Source: an uncultured Alphaproteobacteria bacterium
Lineage (GTDB): Bacteria; Pseudomonadota; Alphaproteobacteria; HIMB59; GCA-002718135
DNA length: 64,000 nt
Assembly: GCA_902602515.1 (NCBI GenBank)
Contig: CACKRG010000003.1
Span: 62,001-126,000, forward strand
Reading direction: 5' to 3'
Position numbers and translations under genes: made by a program. Positions 1 through 9,947 of this stretch are shown here, piece by piece; position 1 is the first letter of the stretch; every line of letters begins with the position of its first letter. Under the pieces are notes generated by a model, which saw nothing but the letters and a program-made list of their open reading frames with translations, searched no databases and was not told the DNA's origin.

Positions 1-100
1 CGTGTGGATTAGAGCTTCCAAAGGTATGAAGAACATTATTAGAATCTTTGATCTCTAGAGTACCATCAAATTTCAACTTACTTAAAACGTTATAGAGCAT
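1..100 (-). CDS. Partial CDS (N-terminus only), possibly cyclopropane-fatty-acyl-phospholipid synthase-like
   Basis: Minus-strand ATG at 100 opens a frame to the window edge without a stop: MLYNVLSKLKFDGTLEIKDSNNVLHTFGSSNPH; N-terminal pattern resembles Cfa-like proteins; too short to be sure. Confidence 0.3.
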   Translation of the reverse strand, partial: MLYNVLSKLKFDGTLEIKDSNNVLHTFGSSNPH

Positions 101-182
101 TTTTTAACATTTTAAAAAATTAGAAAACAATGTCAACAAGTTGAGAAATTGTTTTCCAATTAAATAAAGTAAAAAGATTGAA

Positions 183-407
183 TTAAGCCGCAATACGACG
201 ATTTTTCTGAGCTTCTTTTTCTTTTTTTAGCTCTTTTTCGTCAAGATATGCAACATCACAGTGATTTTGACAGTAAGGTTTGCCAGAAACTGTTTTTTCC
301 TCACAAAAATGGAATTCCTTTTCTTGAGGATCTCCTATCGGCCATTGACAGCTAGAAAAACTATGCATCACACTGTTTTGTTTAAAGTAGTTTTTTAAAA
401 TAGACAT
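183..407 (-). CDS. GcrA C-terminal-domain-like short protein (74 aa)
   Basis: CQWPIGDPQEKEFHFCEE...GKPYCQNHCDVAY matches the conserved GcrA C-terminal signature; in-frame TAA three codons upstream of the ATG rules out an N-terminal extension. Confidence 0.6.
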   Translation of the reverse strand: MSILKNYFKQNSVMHSFSSCQWPIGDPQEKEFHFCEEKTVSGKPYCQNHCDVAYLDEKELKKEKEAQKNRRIAA

Positions 408-567
408 AATTTGTTACCTAAAATAATTTCGATGTAGTTTATATTTATGAAAAAACTAGTATTCAACACAAATTTATAAAAAGTTGTTAATTATCAATAT
501 GTTAGTATCAAAAAATATTTAACCTACTATATGTAGATGTGTTATTAAATAATAAAGCGAATCGAGA

Positions 568-747
568 TTATATAAATAGTACAGGAGTGAAAATTAAAAC
601 AAAAAAAAGTGTTGAATAAATTAATACTTTTTTTGACAGCTTTGAATTGGGAGGTTTTCTAATTGCAATAAATATTACAACAATCATCCAAAATAATAAA
701 AGTATTACCCACCCAGCTACATAAGCATAAAAAAAATCACTTTCCAT
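568..747 (-). CDS. Small predicted membrane protein (59 aa), not in the ORF track
   Basis: Hand translation: MESDFFYAYVAGWVILLLFWMIVVIFIAIRKPPNSKLSKKVLIYSTLFFVLIFTPVLFI*; two hydrophobic segments separated by a basic loop. Confidence 0.45.
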   Translation of the reverse strand: MESDFFYAYVAGWVILLLFWMIVVIFIAIRKPPNSKLSKKVLIYSTLFFVLIFTPVLFI

Positions 748-773
748 TTAGTAAATGAAATAAAAACTAGTAT

Positions 774-1235
774 CTAAATTGCACAATGTAATCCAGTTTT
801 TTGAATATATTTTTGATGATATTCTTCAGCTTTATAGTATTCTTTAGCTTCACTAATTTCTGTAACAATATTAAGATTATTAGATTTAGAATAATCTTGT
901 TTGGATTTTTCAGCTATTTTTTTTTGGTTATTATTAAAATAAAAAATAACAGATCTGTATTGAGTTCCTATATCTGGACCTTGCCTATTTAAAGTAGTTG
1001 GATTATGACAACTCCAAAAGTAAACTAATAACTCCTCAAAAGATATTTCATCCTTATTATATTCGATAAAGACTACTTCAGCATGATTTGTATTACCTTT
1101 ACATACATCCTCATATGAAGGATTGTTAGTAATACCTCCTGAGTATCCCACTTCTGTTCTTATAATACCTGGTAATTTTCTGAATTTTTCTTCCACACCC
1201 CAAAAACAACCAGCTCCAAATAATACTTTTTCCAT
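774..1235 (-). CDS. msrA: Peptide-methionine (S)-S-oxide reductase MsrA
   Basis: GAGCFWGVEEKFR active-site motif, full-length 153 aa. Confidence 0.95.
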   Translation of the reverse strand: MEKVLFGAGCFWGVEEKFRKLPGIIRTEVGYSGGITNNPSYEDVCKGNTNHAEVVFIEYNKDEISFEELLVYFWSCHNPTTLNRQGPDIGTQYRSVIFYFNNNQKKIAEKSKQDYSKSNNLNIVTEISEAKEYYKAEEYHQKYIQKTGLHCAI

Positions 1236-1278
1236 ATAGAATTAAATATATACCTATTTATTAAATTATCAAACTTAT

Positions 1279-1860
1279 ATGAGTTCTAAATTTAAAATTA
1301 TAAATAAAAAAAATATTCATAAAGGTTTTTTTGAAATGAATGAAGTGACTCTTAAATATAAAAAGATCGATGGTAGTTGGACAAACAATATTAAAAGAGA
1401 ATTATTTGGAGGAGCACAAGTTTCAGCAGTTTTACCCTATGATCCAATAAAAAAAGAAATAGTACTTATTCAACAATTTAGACCTGGAACGATATCCAAA
1501 AATTTTAATAATTTTCTGTACGAAATAGTTGCAGGCATTATAGATAAAGGCGAAAGTGCTGAAACAACTGCAAGACGTGAGTGCATAGAGGAAACTGGTT
1601 GTGAAATCAAAAACATATTACCAATTCAAGGATATTTTCCTGCCCCAGGTTCATCAGAATCTTTCTATCATTTATTCCTTGGAGAAATAGAAGCATTTGA
1701 AGGTTCAAGAAGTATGGGATTAGAAAGTGAAAATGAAGATATTTTAGTTAAGTGTTATAATTTTAGTAAAGTTAAACAGATGCTTCAGAACAAAGAAATT
1801 GTTAATGGAATTACATTAATTGCGTTACAATGGTTTTTTTTAAATATATGTAAGTATTAG
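1279..1860 (+). CDS. NUDIX hydrolase, ADP-ribose pyrophosphatase-like
   Basis: Nudix box GxxxxxExxxxxARRECIEETG; NudF-like length and context. Confidence 0.85.
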   Translation: MSSKFKIINKKNIHKGFFEMNEVTLKYKKIDGSWTNNIKRELFGGAQVSAVLPYDPIKKEIVLIQQFRPGTISKNFNNFLYEIVAGIIDKGESAETTARRECIEETGCEIKNILPIQGYFPAPGSSESFYHLFLGEIEAFEGSRSMGLESENEDILVKCYNFSKVKQMLQNKEIVNGITLIALQWFFLNICKY

Positions 1861-2192
1861 GTGCCAACTCCTCTCTGATAGGGTTGGACTAACTGTTTAC
1901 AAATTAATGTCATATCTAATGTATCTAAGGTAGGGTCCATAGTTTGATATTCCTGACATTCAAATAGATCGTTTTCTTTCTGTAATACAGTTACAAATAA
2001 CAATAATAATAGCCCATTTTCAGTTTTTATATTACTTATAGAATAACTTTTTACTTCGTATCCCTCATTAATCAAATCTTTATAAGTTTTATCCGTATCT
2101 AACCATTGGTCTAAGTTAGGATTAGCATTTAGAGAAAATGATTTTAAAAAAAATAAAATGAATACAAATAATATTAATTTATTTTTAACCAT
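1857..2192 (-). CDS. Exported hypothetical protein
   Basis: N-terminal hydrophobic signal-like segment; no family recognised. Confidence 0.5.
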   Translation of the reverse strand: MVKNKLILFVFILFFLKSFSLNANPNLDQWLDTDKTYKDLINEGYEVKSYSISNIKTENGLLLLLFVTVLQKENDLFECQEYQTMDPTLDTLDMTLICKQLVQPYQRGVGT

Positions 2193-2728
2193 ACCAATAC
2201 TTCATTTACATGCTTGTTAATAGAATGAATAGGAAAGAATACCTTTCTAATAATATTTTTTTCCACAATTATAGTTATTTTTTTTATAAATGTTCGATTT
2301 TTAATTGAAAAGGTTGGTAATTTTAACTCAGAAACACACTTTAGAGAAGAATCACTTAGAACATCATATTGAATTCGTAATCTAGAAGTCATTTCATAAA
2401 TATCTTCTACTGTTTGAGTTGATATACCAATTGGAATAGAATTTAATTCTATAAATTTTTCATAATTATCTCTAAAACTACAATTTTCTAAAGTGCAGCC
2501 ATTTGCTCCAGGTATTTTATTCCAATTTTCAGGTAGTTTTTTTTCAGGATGTCCTGTCAAAGAATAAAAATAAATAACTTTTCTAAAGGTATCTGATCTA
2601 TTCAATTTCAATAAATTACCTGATTGATTTGGAAGAGAAATATCTGGTAATAATTTATGTAATAAGTGGTCACAAGAACCATGATTTTCAGTAATTTGTT
2701 GATCTTTTAAAGATTTAGTGACATCCAT
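2174..2728 (-). CDS. Peroxiredoxin (BCP/AhpC-TSA-like)
   Basis: GANGCTLENCSFRDNYEKF resembles the PGCTxEACxFRD peroxidatic motif. Confidence 0.65.
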   Translation of the reverse strand: MDVTKSLKDQQITENHGSCDHLLHKLLPDISLPNQSGNLLKLNRSDTFRKVIYFYSLTGHPEKKLPENWNKIPGANGCTLENCSFRDNYEKFIELNSIPIGISTQTVEDIYEMTSRLRIQYDVLSDSSLKCVSELKLPTFSIKNRTFIKKITIIVEKNIIRKVFFPIHSINKHVNEVLVWLKIN

Positions 2729-2769
2729 AGTATTAATAATTACTTAACTTTTAAAATTAATTTTTTTTT

Positions 2770-3708
2770 ATGACAAAATATAAACCTTTATCAAGTATGA
2801 CTACACCAAGATTTGCTGATATTGCAACTTTTTTTCGCTTGCCGATCGAAAAAAATCTTGCTGAATTAGATTATTGTATATGTGGCATACCATGGGACGG
2901 AGGAACAACAAATAGGCCAGGTGCAAGACATGGCCCGAGAGAAATAAGGAATGCTTCTTCTTTAGTAAGATTGTACCATCCTGTTTCATTGCAAAGTCCT
3001 TATGATAAATATAATATAGCTGATGTTGGAGATTGCCCAGTAAATCCTGCTGATTTAAATGATTCATTAATAAAAATTGAAGAATTTTATAAAAAAATAT
3101 CATTAAGTAAAACAATCCCAATTTCTATTGGTGGCGACCATCTTATTAGCTTACCTATATTGAGAGGATTAAAAAAAGAAAAACCAATCAGTTTATTTCA
3201 ATTTGATTCCCACTCAGATACTTGGGACACATATTTTGGTGATTACAAGTATACCCATGGAACACCTTTTAGAAGAGCGATTGAAGAAGGCTTAGTGGAT
3301 CCCAGTAAATATGTTATTCTAGGTTTAAGAGGATCACTTTATGATCCAAATGATCTAAAATGGGCAAGAGAACAAGGGGTTACAATTATTACTATAGATG
3401 AATATTATCAAATGGGATTAAATAATTGTATCAAAAAAATTTACGAAGTTTTAGGAGAAACTAATACATACTTCACATTTGATATAGATGGGATTGATCC
3501 AGCATTTGCCCCTGGGACTGGAACACCAGAAGTAGGTGGTTTTTCTGTAAGAGAATCACAGCTGATAATTAGAGCCCTTAATAAATTAAATTTCATTGGA
3601 GGTGATGTTGTTGAAGTTTCACCACCATTTGATGTTAATAATTTAACATCACATGTAGGAGCAACAATAGCATTTGAAATGCTATGCACAATGACAAGAA
3701 CTAATTAA
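2770..3708 (+). CDS. Agmatinase/ureohydrolase family protein
   Basis: SIGGDHLISLP, QFDSHSDTWD, FDIDGIDPAFAPGTGTPE metal-binding motifs. Confidence 0.9.
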   Translation: MTKYKPLSSMTTPRFADIATFFRLPIEKNLAELDYCICGIPWDGGTTNRPGARHGPREIRNASSLVRLYHPVSLQSPYDKYNIADVGDCPVNPADLNDSLIKIEEFYKKISLSKTIPISIGGDHLISLPILRGLKKEKPISLFQFDSHSDTWDTYFGDYKYTHGTPFRRAIEEGLVDPSKYVILGLRGSLYDPNDLKWAREQGVTIITIDEYYQMGLNNCIKKIYEVLGETNTYFTFDIDGIDPAFAPGTGTPEVGGFSVRESQLIIRALNKLNFIGGDVVEVSPPFDVNNLTSHVGATIAFEMLCTMTRTN

Positions 3709-3718
3709 AGTTTTACCC

Positions 3719-4903
3719 ATGCAACTTTCTTTTAGATGGTATGGTCCAAACGATCCTGTGAGTTTGTCAGATATAAGGCAATCAAATGCTGAATATGTTG
3801 TAACTTCTTTACATCAAATACCTACTGGTGAAAAATGGACACAATCTAAGATAAAAGAAAGAGTTAATTTAATTAAAAGACAGAATTCTAAATTAAATAT
3901 TAACTTAAAATGGAATGTTGTAGAAAGTATACCAGTACACAATAATATAAAACTAAGAGAAAAAAATTTTAAAAAATTAATAAATAATTATAAAGATACC
4001 ATTTCTAATATTGCAAAGAATAAAATTTACACAGTATGTTATAATTTTATGCCTATAGTTGATTGGACGAGAACGCAATTAGATTTTAAACTTTCAACTG
4101 ATGGGTTGGCATTAAGATTTAATTACCTGCATATAATAATTTTTGAAAAATATATTCTTAAACTAAAAAATCTTGAACGAAGATATACTTCAAAACAAAT
4201 AATAAGTGCTGAGAAACTATTTAAAAAAATGAAATTAAAGGAGTTAAATGATTTAAAATATGCAGTTATGGGAGGTTTACCAGCTGCAGAAAAGAAGTAT
4301 TCAATAAAAGAATTCAAAGAAATGTTATTAGCTTATAAAGATTTTAAGGATGAAGATTTAAGAAATAATTTAAAATATTTTTTAAAAGAAATTATTCCAG
4401 TTGCTGAAGAAAACAAAATTAAAATGGCTCTTCATCCTGATGATCCACCTTTACCTCTATTTGGCGTTCCAAGAATTGTGTCAAGTTTAGAGGATTATAA
4501 AAGCATTTTAAATTCATATAATTCACATTCAAATGGAGTTACGTTTTGTGCTGGATCACTCGCATCTAATATAAAAAATGATGTTTATGAAATTTTTAAA
4601 AATTTGAGAAAAAAAATTAATTTTATACACTTAAGAAATGTAAAAATAGAAAGTGATAGGAGAAGTTTTTTTGAAACTAATCATTTAAGTGGTAATATTG
4701 ATTTTGTTAAGCTAATTAAATTAATAACTGAAGAGGAAAAAAATAGATATAAAAATAAGCAGTTTCATATACCAATGAGACCAGATCATGGTCATTGCCT
4801 ATTAGATGATCAAAAAAAGAAAAATATTAATCCTGGATATACTGCAATAGGAAGAATGATGGGTCTCGCAGAAATTAGAGGTATAATCAAATCTATTAAG
4901 TAA
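3719..4903 (+). CDS. uxuA: Mannonate dehydratase UxuA
   Basis: FRWYGPNDPVSL N-terminus, HPDDPP, MRPDHG motifs; 394 aa. Confidence 0.88.
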   Translation: MQLSFRWYGPNDPVSLSDIRQSNAEYVVTSLHQIPTGEKWTQSKIKERVNLIKRQNSKLNINLKWNVVESIPVHNNIKLREKNFKKLINNYKDTISNIAKNKIYTVCYNFMPIVDWTRTQLDFKLSTDGLALRFNYLHIIIFEKYILKLKNLERRYTSKQIISAEKLFKKMKLKELNDLKYAVMGGLPAAEKKYSIKEFKEMLLAYKDFKDEDLRNNLKYFLKEIIPVAEENKIKMALHPDDPPLPLFGVPRIVSSLEDYKSILNSYNSHSNGVTFCAGSLASNIKNDVYEIFKNLRKKINFIHLRNVKIESDRRSFFETNHLSGNIDFVKLIKLITEEEKNRYKNKQFHIPMRPDHGHCLLDDQKKKNINPGYTAIGRMMGLAEIRGIIKSIK

Positions 4904-4917
4904 ATACTTAATAAAGT

Positions 4918-5487
4918 TTATAGATAAGGAACCAAACCAATAAATTTTCTAAATCTATCTCTAATAGTAATAGGATTTAAGGGTATTGGTTCAACGTTTA
5001 CATTACCTGATTTGACTTTTGAAATTATAACGTAAGAATTTTTTTTATCATTAATTGCTTTTGAAAGTATTTCTGTAGTATCTTTACCTTCACATTCGAT
5101 TACATTTTTACACCCTGCACCGATTGCAACTTTTTTTAATACAGTTTTTTCACTAGTAAAAGTTTTTTGATCTCCTGTAGATCCATATGATCCATTATCA
5201 ATAATAAGAAGTGTGAAATTATTAGGAGCTCTATTTGCAATAGTAGAAAGTGTATTCATATTCATAAGAACAGATCCATCTCCATCAATACTTATTACAT
5301 CTTTATTTTGAGATAACGCTAAACCTAAACCGATAGATGATGACAAACCCATGCTGCCCAACATATAAAAATAATTTGGCTGATCTTTTATTTGATATAA
5401 TTCTTGAGATGGAAGGCCAATATTACAAATTATAAGATTATTTTTAAAAACCTTGTGAATAAGTTTTAAAAGATCAAATCTATTCAT
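4918..5487 (-). CDS. comE: Sulfopyruvate (or phosphonopyruvate) decarboxylase, beta subunit (ThDP-binding)
   Basis: YMLGSMGLSSSIGLGLAL and GDGSVLMN...DNGSYGSTG ThDP motif; paired with an alpha subunit. Confidence 0.7.
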   Translation of the reverse strand: MNRFDLLKLIHKVFKNNLIICNIGLPSQELYQIKDQPNYFYMLGSMGLSSSIGLGLALSQNKDVISIDGDGSVLMNMNTLSTIANRAPNNFTLLIIDNGSYGSTGDQKTFTSEKTVLKKVAIGAGCKNVIECEGKDTTEILSKAINDKKNSYVIISKVKSGNVNVEPIPLNPITIRDRFRKFIGLVPYL

Positions 5488-5984
5488 GTGTCATCTTTCA
5501 TTAAATTAAAATCACATAATATTGCTACGGGAGACTCAGATATCTTTGCATGATTTATATAAGTAATTATTTGTTCAATATCATTTTCAGAAGAACAATG
5601 TAAAACAGGTATATTTAGAATTTTAAAAATATCTTTGGTTATCTTGGCCATACCAACCTGTGCCCCAATTTTTTCCCCAGGGGTTCCCCTGTAGCTAATA
5701 AGAAAAATAATAGGTAAATTATATAACTGAAGTAAAGAAACTATTGCGTTAACTGAATTGCCAATTCCTGTATTTTGCATCATTATACATGGTATTTTAT
5801 TTCCTAAATACGCTCCTGCACAAATACCTATTCCTTCTTCCTCTCGTGGAACAGAGGAATAATAGACTCCTTTGTCCTTTTCTAGAATTTTAATCATATT
5901 AGCTAGTAATTTACATGGGACACTTAAAAAAAAATTAACCCCACCTTTTTTTAAATTTTTGATTATTTTTTTACTTATTCTCAT
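5484..5984 (-). CDS. comD: Sulfopyruvate decarboxylase, alpha subunit
   Basis: FFLSVPCKLLANMI and PREEEGIGICAGAYLGNK ThDP pyrimidine-domain motif; overlaps comE-like gene. Confidence 0.7.
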   Translation of the reverse strand: MRISKKIIKNLKKGGVNFFLSVPCKLLANMIKILEKDKGVYYSSVPREEEGIGICAGAYLGNKIPCIMMQNTGIGNSVNAIVSLLQLYNLPIIFLISYRGTPGEKIGAQVGMAKITKDIFKILNIPVLHCSSENDIEQIITYINHAKISESPVAILCDFNLMKDDT

Positions 5985-5988
5985 TTAT

Positions 5989-7047
5989 CTAATTTCTAAT
6001 AAAATCGTTTCTTAACTTAATCTTAGTAAAAGATTTATAAATTTTTCCCTTTTTTAGAATTGGCGAAGGAAAATTTTGATTATTAATAGCATCTGGAAAA
6101 TTTTGTGTTTCTAAGCACATACCATATTGGAGACCATATTTTTTTCCATATTTACCTTTGTATTCATTCTTCATCATATTGCCTGTGTAAAACTGAATAC
6201 CAGGTTGATTTGTTGAATATTCAACTCCCATACCAGTTTTTTTGCTAAAAATTTGAGCAACTGAGTTCTTATGTTTAACGTCTAATAAAGAGTAATTATT
6301 ATCAATACCACCATTATTTAGAAAATCATTATTTATAAGTAAGAATTTATTTAAGTCAAATTTTGAGTTCTCTACATTAAACAATTTGCCAGTGGGTATT
6401 GAGCTTTTATCATTTTCACAAATATGTTTAGATTCTATTTTTACGACATGGTCAGTTATATTTTGATAAGAATTTTTATGTCCATGAAAATTCCAATAAT
6501 TATGATTTGTCATATTTACGATTGTATCTTGATCAGATGTAGCATTGTATGAAATAGAAATTTCATTACTATTATTTAATTCATAAATAGTCGTACATTC
6601 TAAATTTCCAGGATAATTCTCTTCAAGATCTTTTGAAAAATACTTTAGTGTACATTTTACAGAATTTTCATTCTTTTCGATATTTTCTATTTGCCAAATT
6701 TTTTTATTAAATCCATTATTGCCACCATGAATGTGATTTAGATTATCATTTGGAAATAAATTATATTGTTTTCCATTTAGAACAAAACTGCTATTTTTTA
6801 TTCTATTGCATACCCTACCTATGATCGAGTTAAAATATCCATCATTTTCAATTAAATCTTCAAAATTATCATAACCTAGCAATACATCTTCTGTATAGCC
6901 TGAGTCTTGTAAAGTAGGAATGAGCACTTCATGAAAATATCCTCCAAATGTATAAAATTTTATTTTATAATTATTTGAATTCTCAATTTCTACAACATCA
7001 ATGTCTAAATCTAAATTATTACTTAATTTTGAAATTTTATATTTCAT
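5989..7047 (-). CDS. galM: Aldose 1-epimerase (mutarotase)
   Basis: GRVCNRI, NHIHGGNNGF, NMTNHNYWNFHG motifs. Confidence 0.9.
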   Translation of the reverse strand: MKYKISKLSNNLDLDIDVVEIENSNNYKIKFYTFGGYFHEVLIPTLQDSGYTEDVLLGYDNFEDLIENDGYFNSIIGRVCNRIKNSSFVLNGKQYNLFPNDNLNHIHGGNNGFNKKIWQIENIEKNENSVKCTLKYFSKDLEENYPGNLECTTIYELNNSNEISISYNATSDQDTIVNMTNHNYWNFHGHKNSYQNITDHVVKIESKHICENDKSSIPTGKLFNVENSKFDLNKFLLINNDFLNNGGIDNNYSLLDVKHKNSVAQIFSKKTGMGVEYSTNQPGIQFYTGNMMKNEYKGKYGKKYGLQYGMCLETQNFPDAINNQNFPSPILKKGKIYKSFTKIKLRNDFIRN

Positions 7048-7946
7048 TAAACTTTTCTATCTCTCTGGATATTGTAATAGTTTTGTCTTAAATATATTAT
7101 AATGCCTCCAGCAACTATAAATAAAGCACCAGGAAGTAATTGATCTACTGGCCACTCTCTAAAAAATATCCAGCCTAAAATTAAAGCAAAAAATATTTCA
7201 ATATAATCAAATGGCATGATTTTGCTTAATTCAGCTTTTCTAGAACCATAAATTAATAACAAGACCCCTGAACCTCCGCATATACCCATTATTAATAATA
7301 TAAATAAATCGTAAAAACTTTTAAAATCACTCCACATATTAAAAAAAATAACCAATAATGAAGAACAAATTACGGTTCCTATATTTGCATATAAATTTAT
7401 TAAAGGTACAGGAGTATCATTTGTAAAATTAAGTGCTGTTACCCTTGCAAGGGAATATCCAAATGCAGCCATAACTGGCAATAACATGAAAAAATTAAAA
7501 CTTTCTGACCATGGCTGCATTATAAATAATATTCCAACAAATCCAGTAAAAACAGCTAGTGACTTATACCAACCAAATTTTTCACCTAACAACGGTATTG
7601 CTAATAAAGTAATCATCATTGGTCCTGTATATTCCATGGTAGCAACTAAAGCATAAGGTAGATAAAGATATGAAGTATAAAGACACATTTGAGCAAATGT
7701 CATAATCAACCCTCTTAGCAAACCAAATTTCCATCTTTTAATAATTATTTTTTTTCCACTCGCATACCAATCTTTTGAAAAATATAATGCGATAAAACAT
7801 GGTATCATTCCAAATAAATTTCTAAAAACAGATAGCTGAGCTGCAGAGTAATCATTGCGTAAATATTTGATTGCAATACCCATACAATCTAATAAGAACA
7901 AACCTGAAAGCGATAAAATAACAGCTAGAAATAAATTATTTTTCAT
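7047..7946 (-). CDS. DMT superfamily (EamA) transporter
   Basis: About 10 hydrophobic segments, EamA-like duplicated halves. Confidence 0.85.
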   Translation of the reverse strand: MKNNLFLAVILSLSGLFLLDCMGIAIKYLRNDYSAAQLSVFRNLFGMIPCFIALYFSKDWYASGKKIIIKRWKFGLLRGLIMTFAQMCLYTSYLYLPYALVATMEYTGPMMITLLAIPLLGEKFGWYKSLAVFTGFVGILFIMQPWSESFNFFMLLPVMAAFGYSLARVTALNFTNDTPVPLINLYANIGTVICSSLLVIFFNMWSDFKSFYDLFILLIMGICGGSGVLLLIYGSRKAELSKIMPFDYIEIFFALILGWIFFREWPVDQLLPGALFIVAGGIIIYLRQNYYNIQRDRKV

Positions 7947-7978
7947 AAATTATTATGTATTTATAGAAGATACTTCTT

Positions 7979-8965
7979 TTATATGACACAACATTGGTCT
8001 ACCCAGTGACCTGGTTCAACTTCAGTAAGACCCATTTTAATCTCTCCACCTTTGCAATCTACTCCAGGATTAGGACACCTAGTTCTAAAGACACAACCTG
8101 GAGGTGGATTTAATGCGCTGGGAATTTCTCCTTTTAGCTCAATAGCTTCAGATCTTTTCTCTGGGTCAATTGATGGAATAGAAGATAGTAATGCTTTTGT
8201 ATATGAATGTTTAGGGTTCTTAAATAATTCTCTTGAAGGACCCATTTCAACTATATGCCCCAAATACATAACTGCAACAACATCACATACATGAGCAACA
8301 ACACTTAAATCATGACTAATAAATAAATAGGTAAGGTTAAGTTCGTTTTGAAGTTGTTTTAAAAGATTTAATATATCTGCTTGTATTGATACATCTAAAG
8401 CAGCAACACTTTCATCTGCTACAATAAATTTAGGATTACTTACCAAGGCTCTTGCAATTGATATTCTTTGTCTTTGTCCTCCAGAAAATGCATGAGGAAA
8501 TCTTCTTAAATGCTCAATATTTAATCTACATTTAGCTGCAATATCTCTTACTCTTTTATCAGTCTCTTGTCTTGAGTTTGTTATTTTCATGACTTCTAGA
8601 GGTTCTGCAATAATATCCCTAACTGTCATTCTTGGGCTTAAAGCAGCATAAGGGTCTTGAAAAATTAGTTGAGCTTTTTTTCTATATTCTTTTAAATCAT
8701 GTTTGCTCATGTTAGTTAAATCATAATCTTTTTCATCATCATGAAAAATAATATTGCCCGAGCTAATTTTATTAGCTCCAAGTATTGCTCTTCCAAGAGT
8801 AGTTTTTCCTGAACCAGACTCGCCAACTAAACCAAAAAAAGATCCTTTTTTAATTTTGATATTAATATTGTTTACAGCATGTATTTTTTGTTTTTTTGAA
8901 ATAAAGTTCTCTTGATAATCAAAATTAACTGAAACGTTATTAACTGATATTAAATTATCATCCAT
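7979..8965 (-). CDS. Opp/Dpp-type ABC transporter ATP-binding protein (DppF-like)
   Basis: Walker A GESGSGKTT, signature SGGQRQR, OppF C-terminal PxxGCxFRTRCP; start probably at 8965 (MDDNLIS) rather than the track start 9019. Confidence 0.92.
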   Translation of the reverse strand: MDDNLISVNNVSVNFDYQENFISKKQKIHAVNNINIKIKKGSFFGLVGESGSGKTTLGRAILGANKISSGNIIFHDDEKDYDLTNMSKHDLKEYRKKAQLIFQDPYAALSPRMTVRDIIAEPLEVMKITNSRQETDKRVRDIAAKCRLNIEHLRRFPHAFSGGQRQRISIARALVSNPKFIVADESVAALDVSIQADILNLLKQLQNELNLTYLFISHDLSVVAHVCDVVAVMYLGHIVEMGPSRELFKNPKHSYTKALLSSIPSIDPEKRSEAIELKGEIPSALNPPPGCVFRTRCPNPGVDCKGGEIKMGLTEVEPGHWVDQCCVI

Positions 8966-9947
8966 TTTGACCACACTTAATTCCACACTGATCAACCCAA
9001 TGACCTGACTCAACTTCAATTAATTTCATTTCTATTTTACCATCTTTTCCCTCTGGATTGTGATGAGGGCATCGAGTTCTAAAAACACAGCCTGACGGTC
9101 TATCTAATGGACTTGGAATATTTCCAGGTATCGGGGATAATGGAGCGTCTAAGTTATTTATGTCAGGAAGGGCTTGTAATAGACCTTTTGTATAAGGATG
9201 TTTAGGATTTTTAAGAATTTCATTTACTGGACCTTTTTCCACTACACTTCCTAAATACATTACTGCCACATGATCAGCTACCTGAGCAATTACACCTAGA
9301 TCATGAGTAATAAATATTACGCCCATTTGATATTCTTTAATAATATCTTTAATTAAGTTAATTACTTGAGCCTGAATTGTTACATCTAAAGCAGTTGTTG
9401 GCTCGTCTGCTAATAAAAGTTTAGGCATGGTTGATAGTGCCATAGCTATCATTGCTCTTTGACGCATTCCCCCAGATAATTCAAATGCATATTGATTAAA
9501 ACGTTTTTCTGCATCTGCTATACCTACTCTTTTAAGCATGTTTATAGATATTGATTTTGCTTCATCTTTATTAATATCTTTATGAATTAGTAGTTGCTCA
9601 ACCATTTGTGCGCCAATTTTTATTGCTGGAGCAAAACTTGCCATAGGCTCTTGAAAAATCATTGACACTTTGCCACCTCTAATTTTTTTTAAGTCTTGCT
9701 TAGAAGTAAATTGTAGAACGTTTTCGTTATCTAAAATTATTTCTGCATCTTTGTTATAATAGGTATTACCTGGGTTTAACTTCATAATCGATTTAGCTGT
9801 AACAGATTTACCTGATCCAGATTCACCAACTATACCAAGTACTTTACCTTGATCTACAGAAAGAGAAATATTTTCAACTGCTGTAATTCTACCTTCATCA
9901 GTATCAAATTTTACATCTAAATTTTTTACCTCTAATAAGTGGCTCAT
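8958..9947 (-). CDS. Opp/Dpp-type ABC transporter ATP-binding protein (DppD-like)
   Basis: Walker A GESGSGKS, LSGGMRQRAMIA signature, C-terminal Cys motif. Confidence 0.92.
   Translation of the reverse strand: MSHLLEVKNLDVKFDTDEGRITAVENISLSVDQGKVLGIVGESGSGKSVTAKSIMKLNPGNTYYNKDAEIILDNENVLQFTSKQDLKKIRGGKVSMIFQEPMASFAPAIKIGAQMVEQLLIHKDINKDEAKSISINMLKRVGIADAEKRFNQYAFELSGGMRQRAMIAMALSTMPKLLLADEPTTALDVTIQAQVINLIKDIIKEYQMGVIFITHDLGVIAQVADHVAVMYLGSVVEKGPVNEILKNPKHPYTKGLLQALPDINNLDAPLSPIPGNIPSPLDRPSGCVFRTRCPHHNPEGKDGKIEMKLIEVESGHWVDQCGIKCGQNG

Noticed and set aside
801-992. Plus-strand ORF antisense to msrA
   Set aside because: Low-complexity Phe/Ile-rich translation, fully inside a confident gene on the other strand.
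2801-3121. Minus-strand ORF (106 aa) inside the agmatinase-family gene
   Set aside because: Antisense shadow of a clear ureohydrolase; no recognisable motif.
3441-3689. Minus-strand ORF inside the agmatinase-family gene
   Set aside because: Antisense shadow of conserved metal-binding coding sequence.
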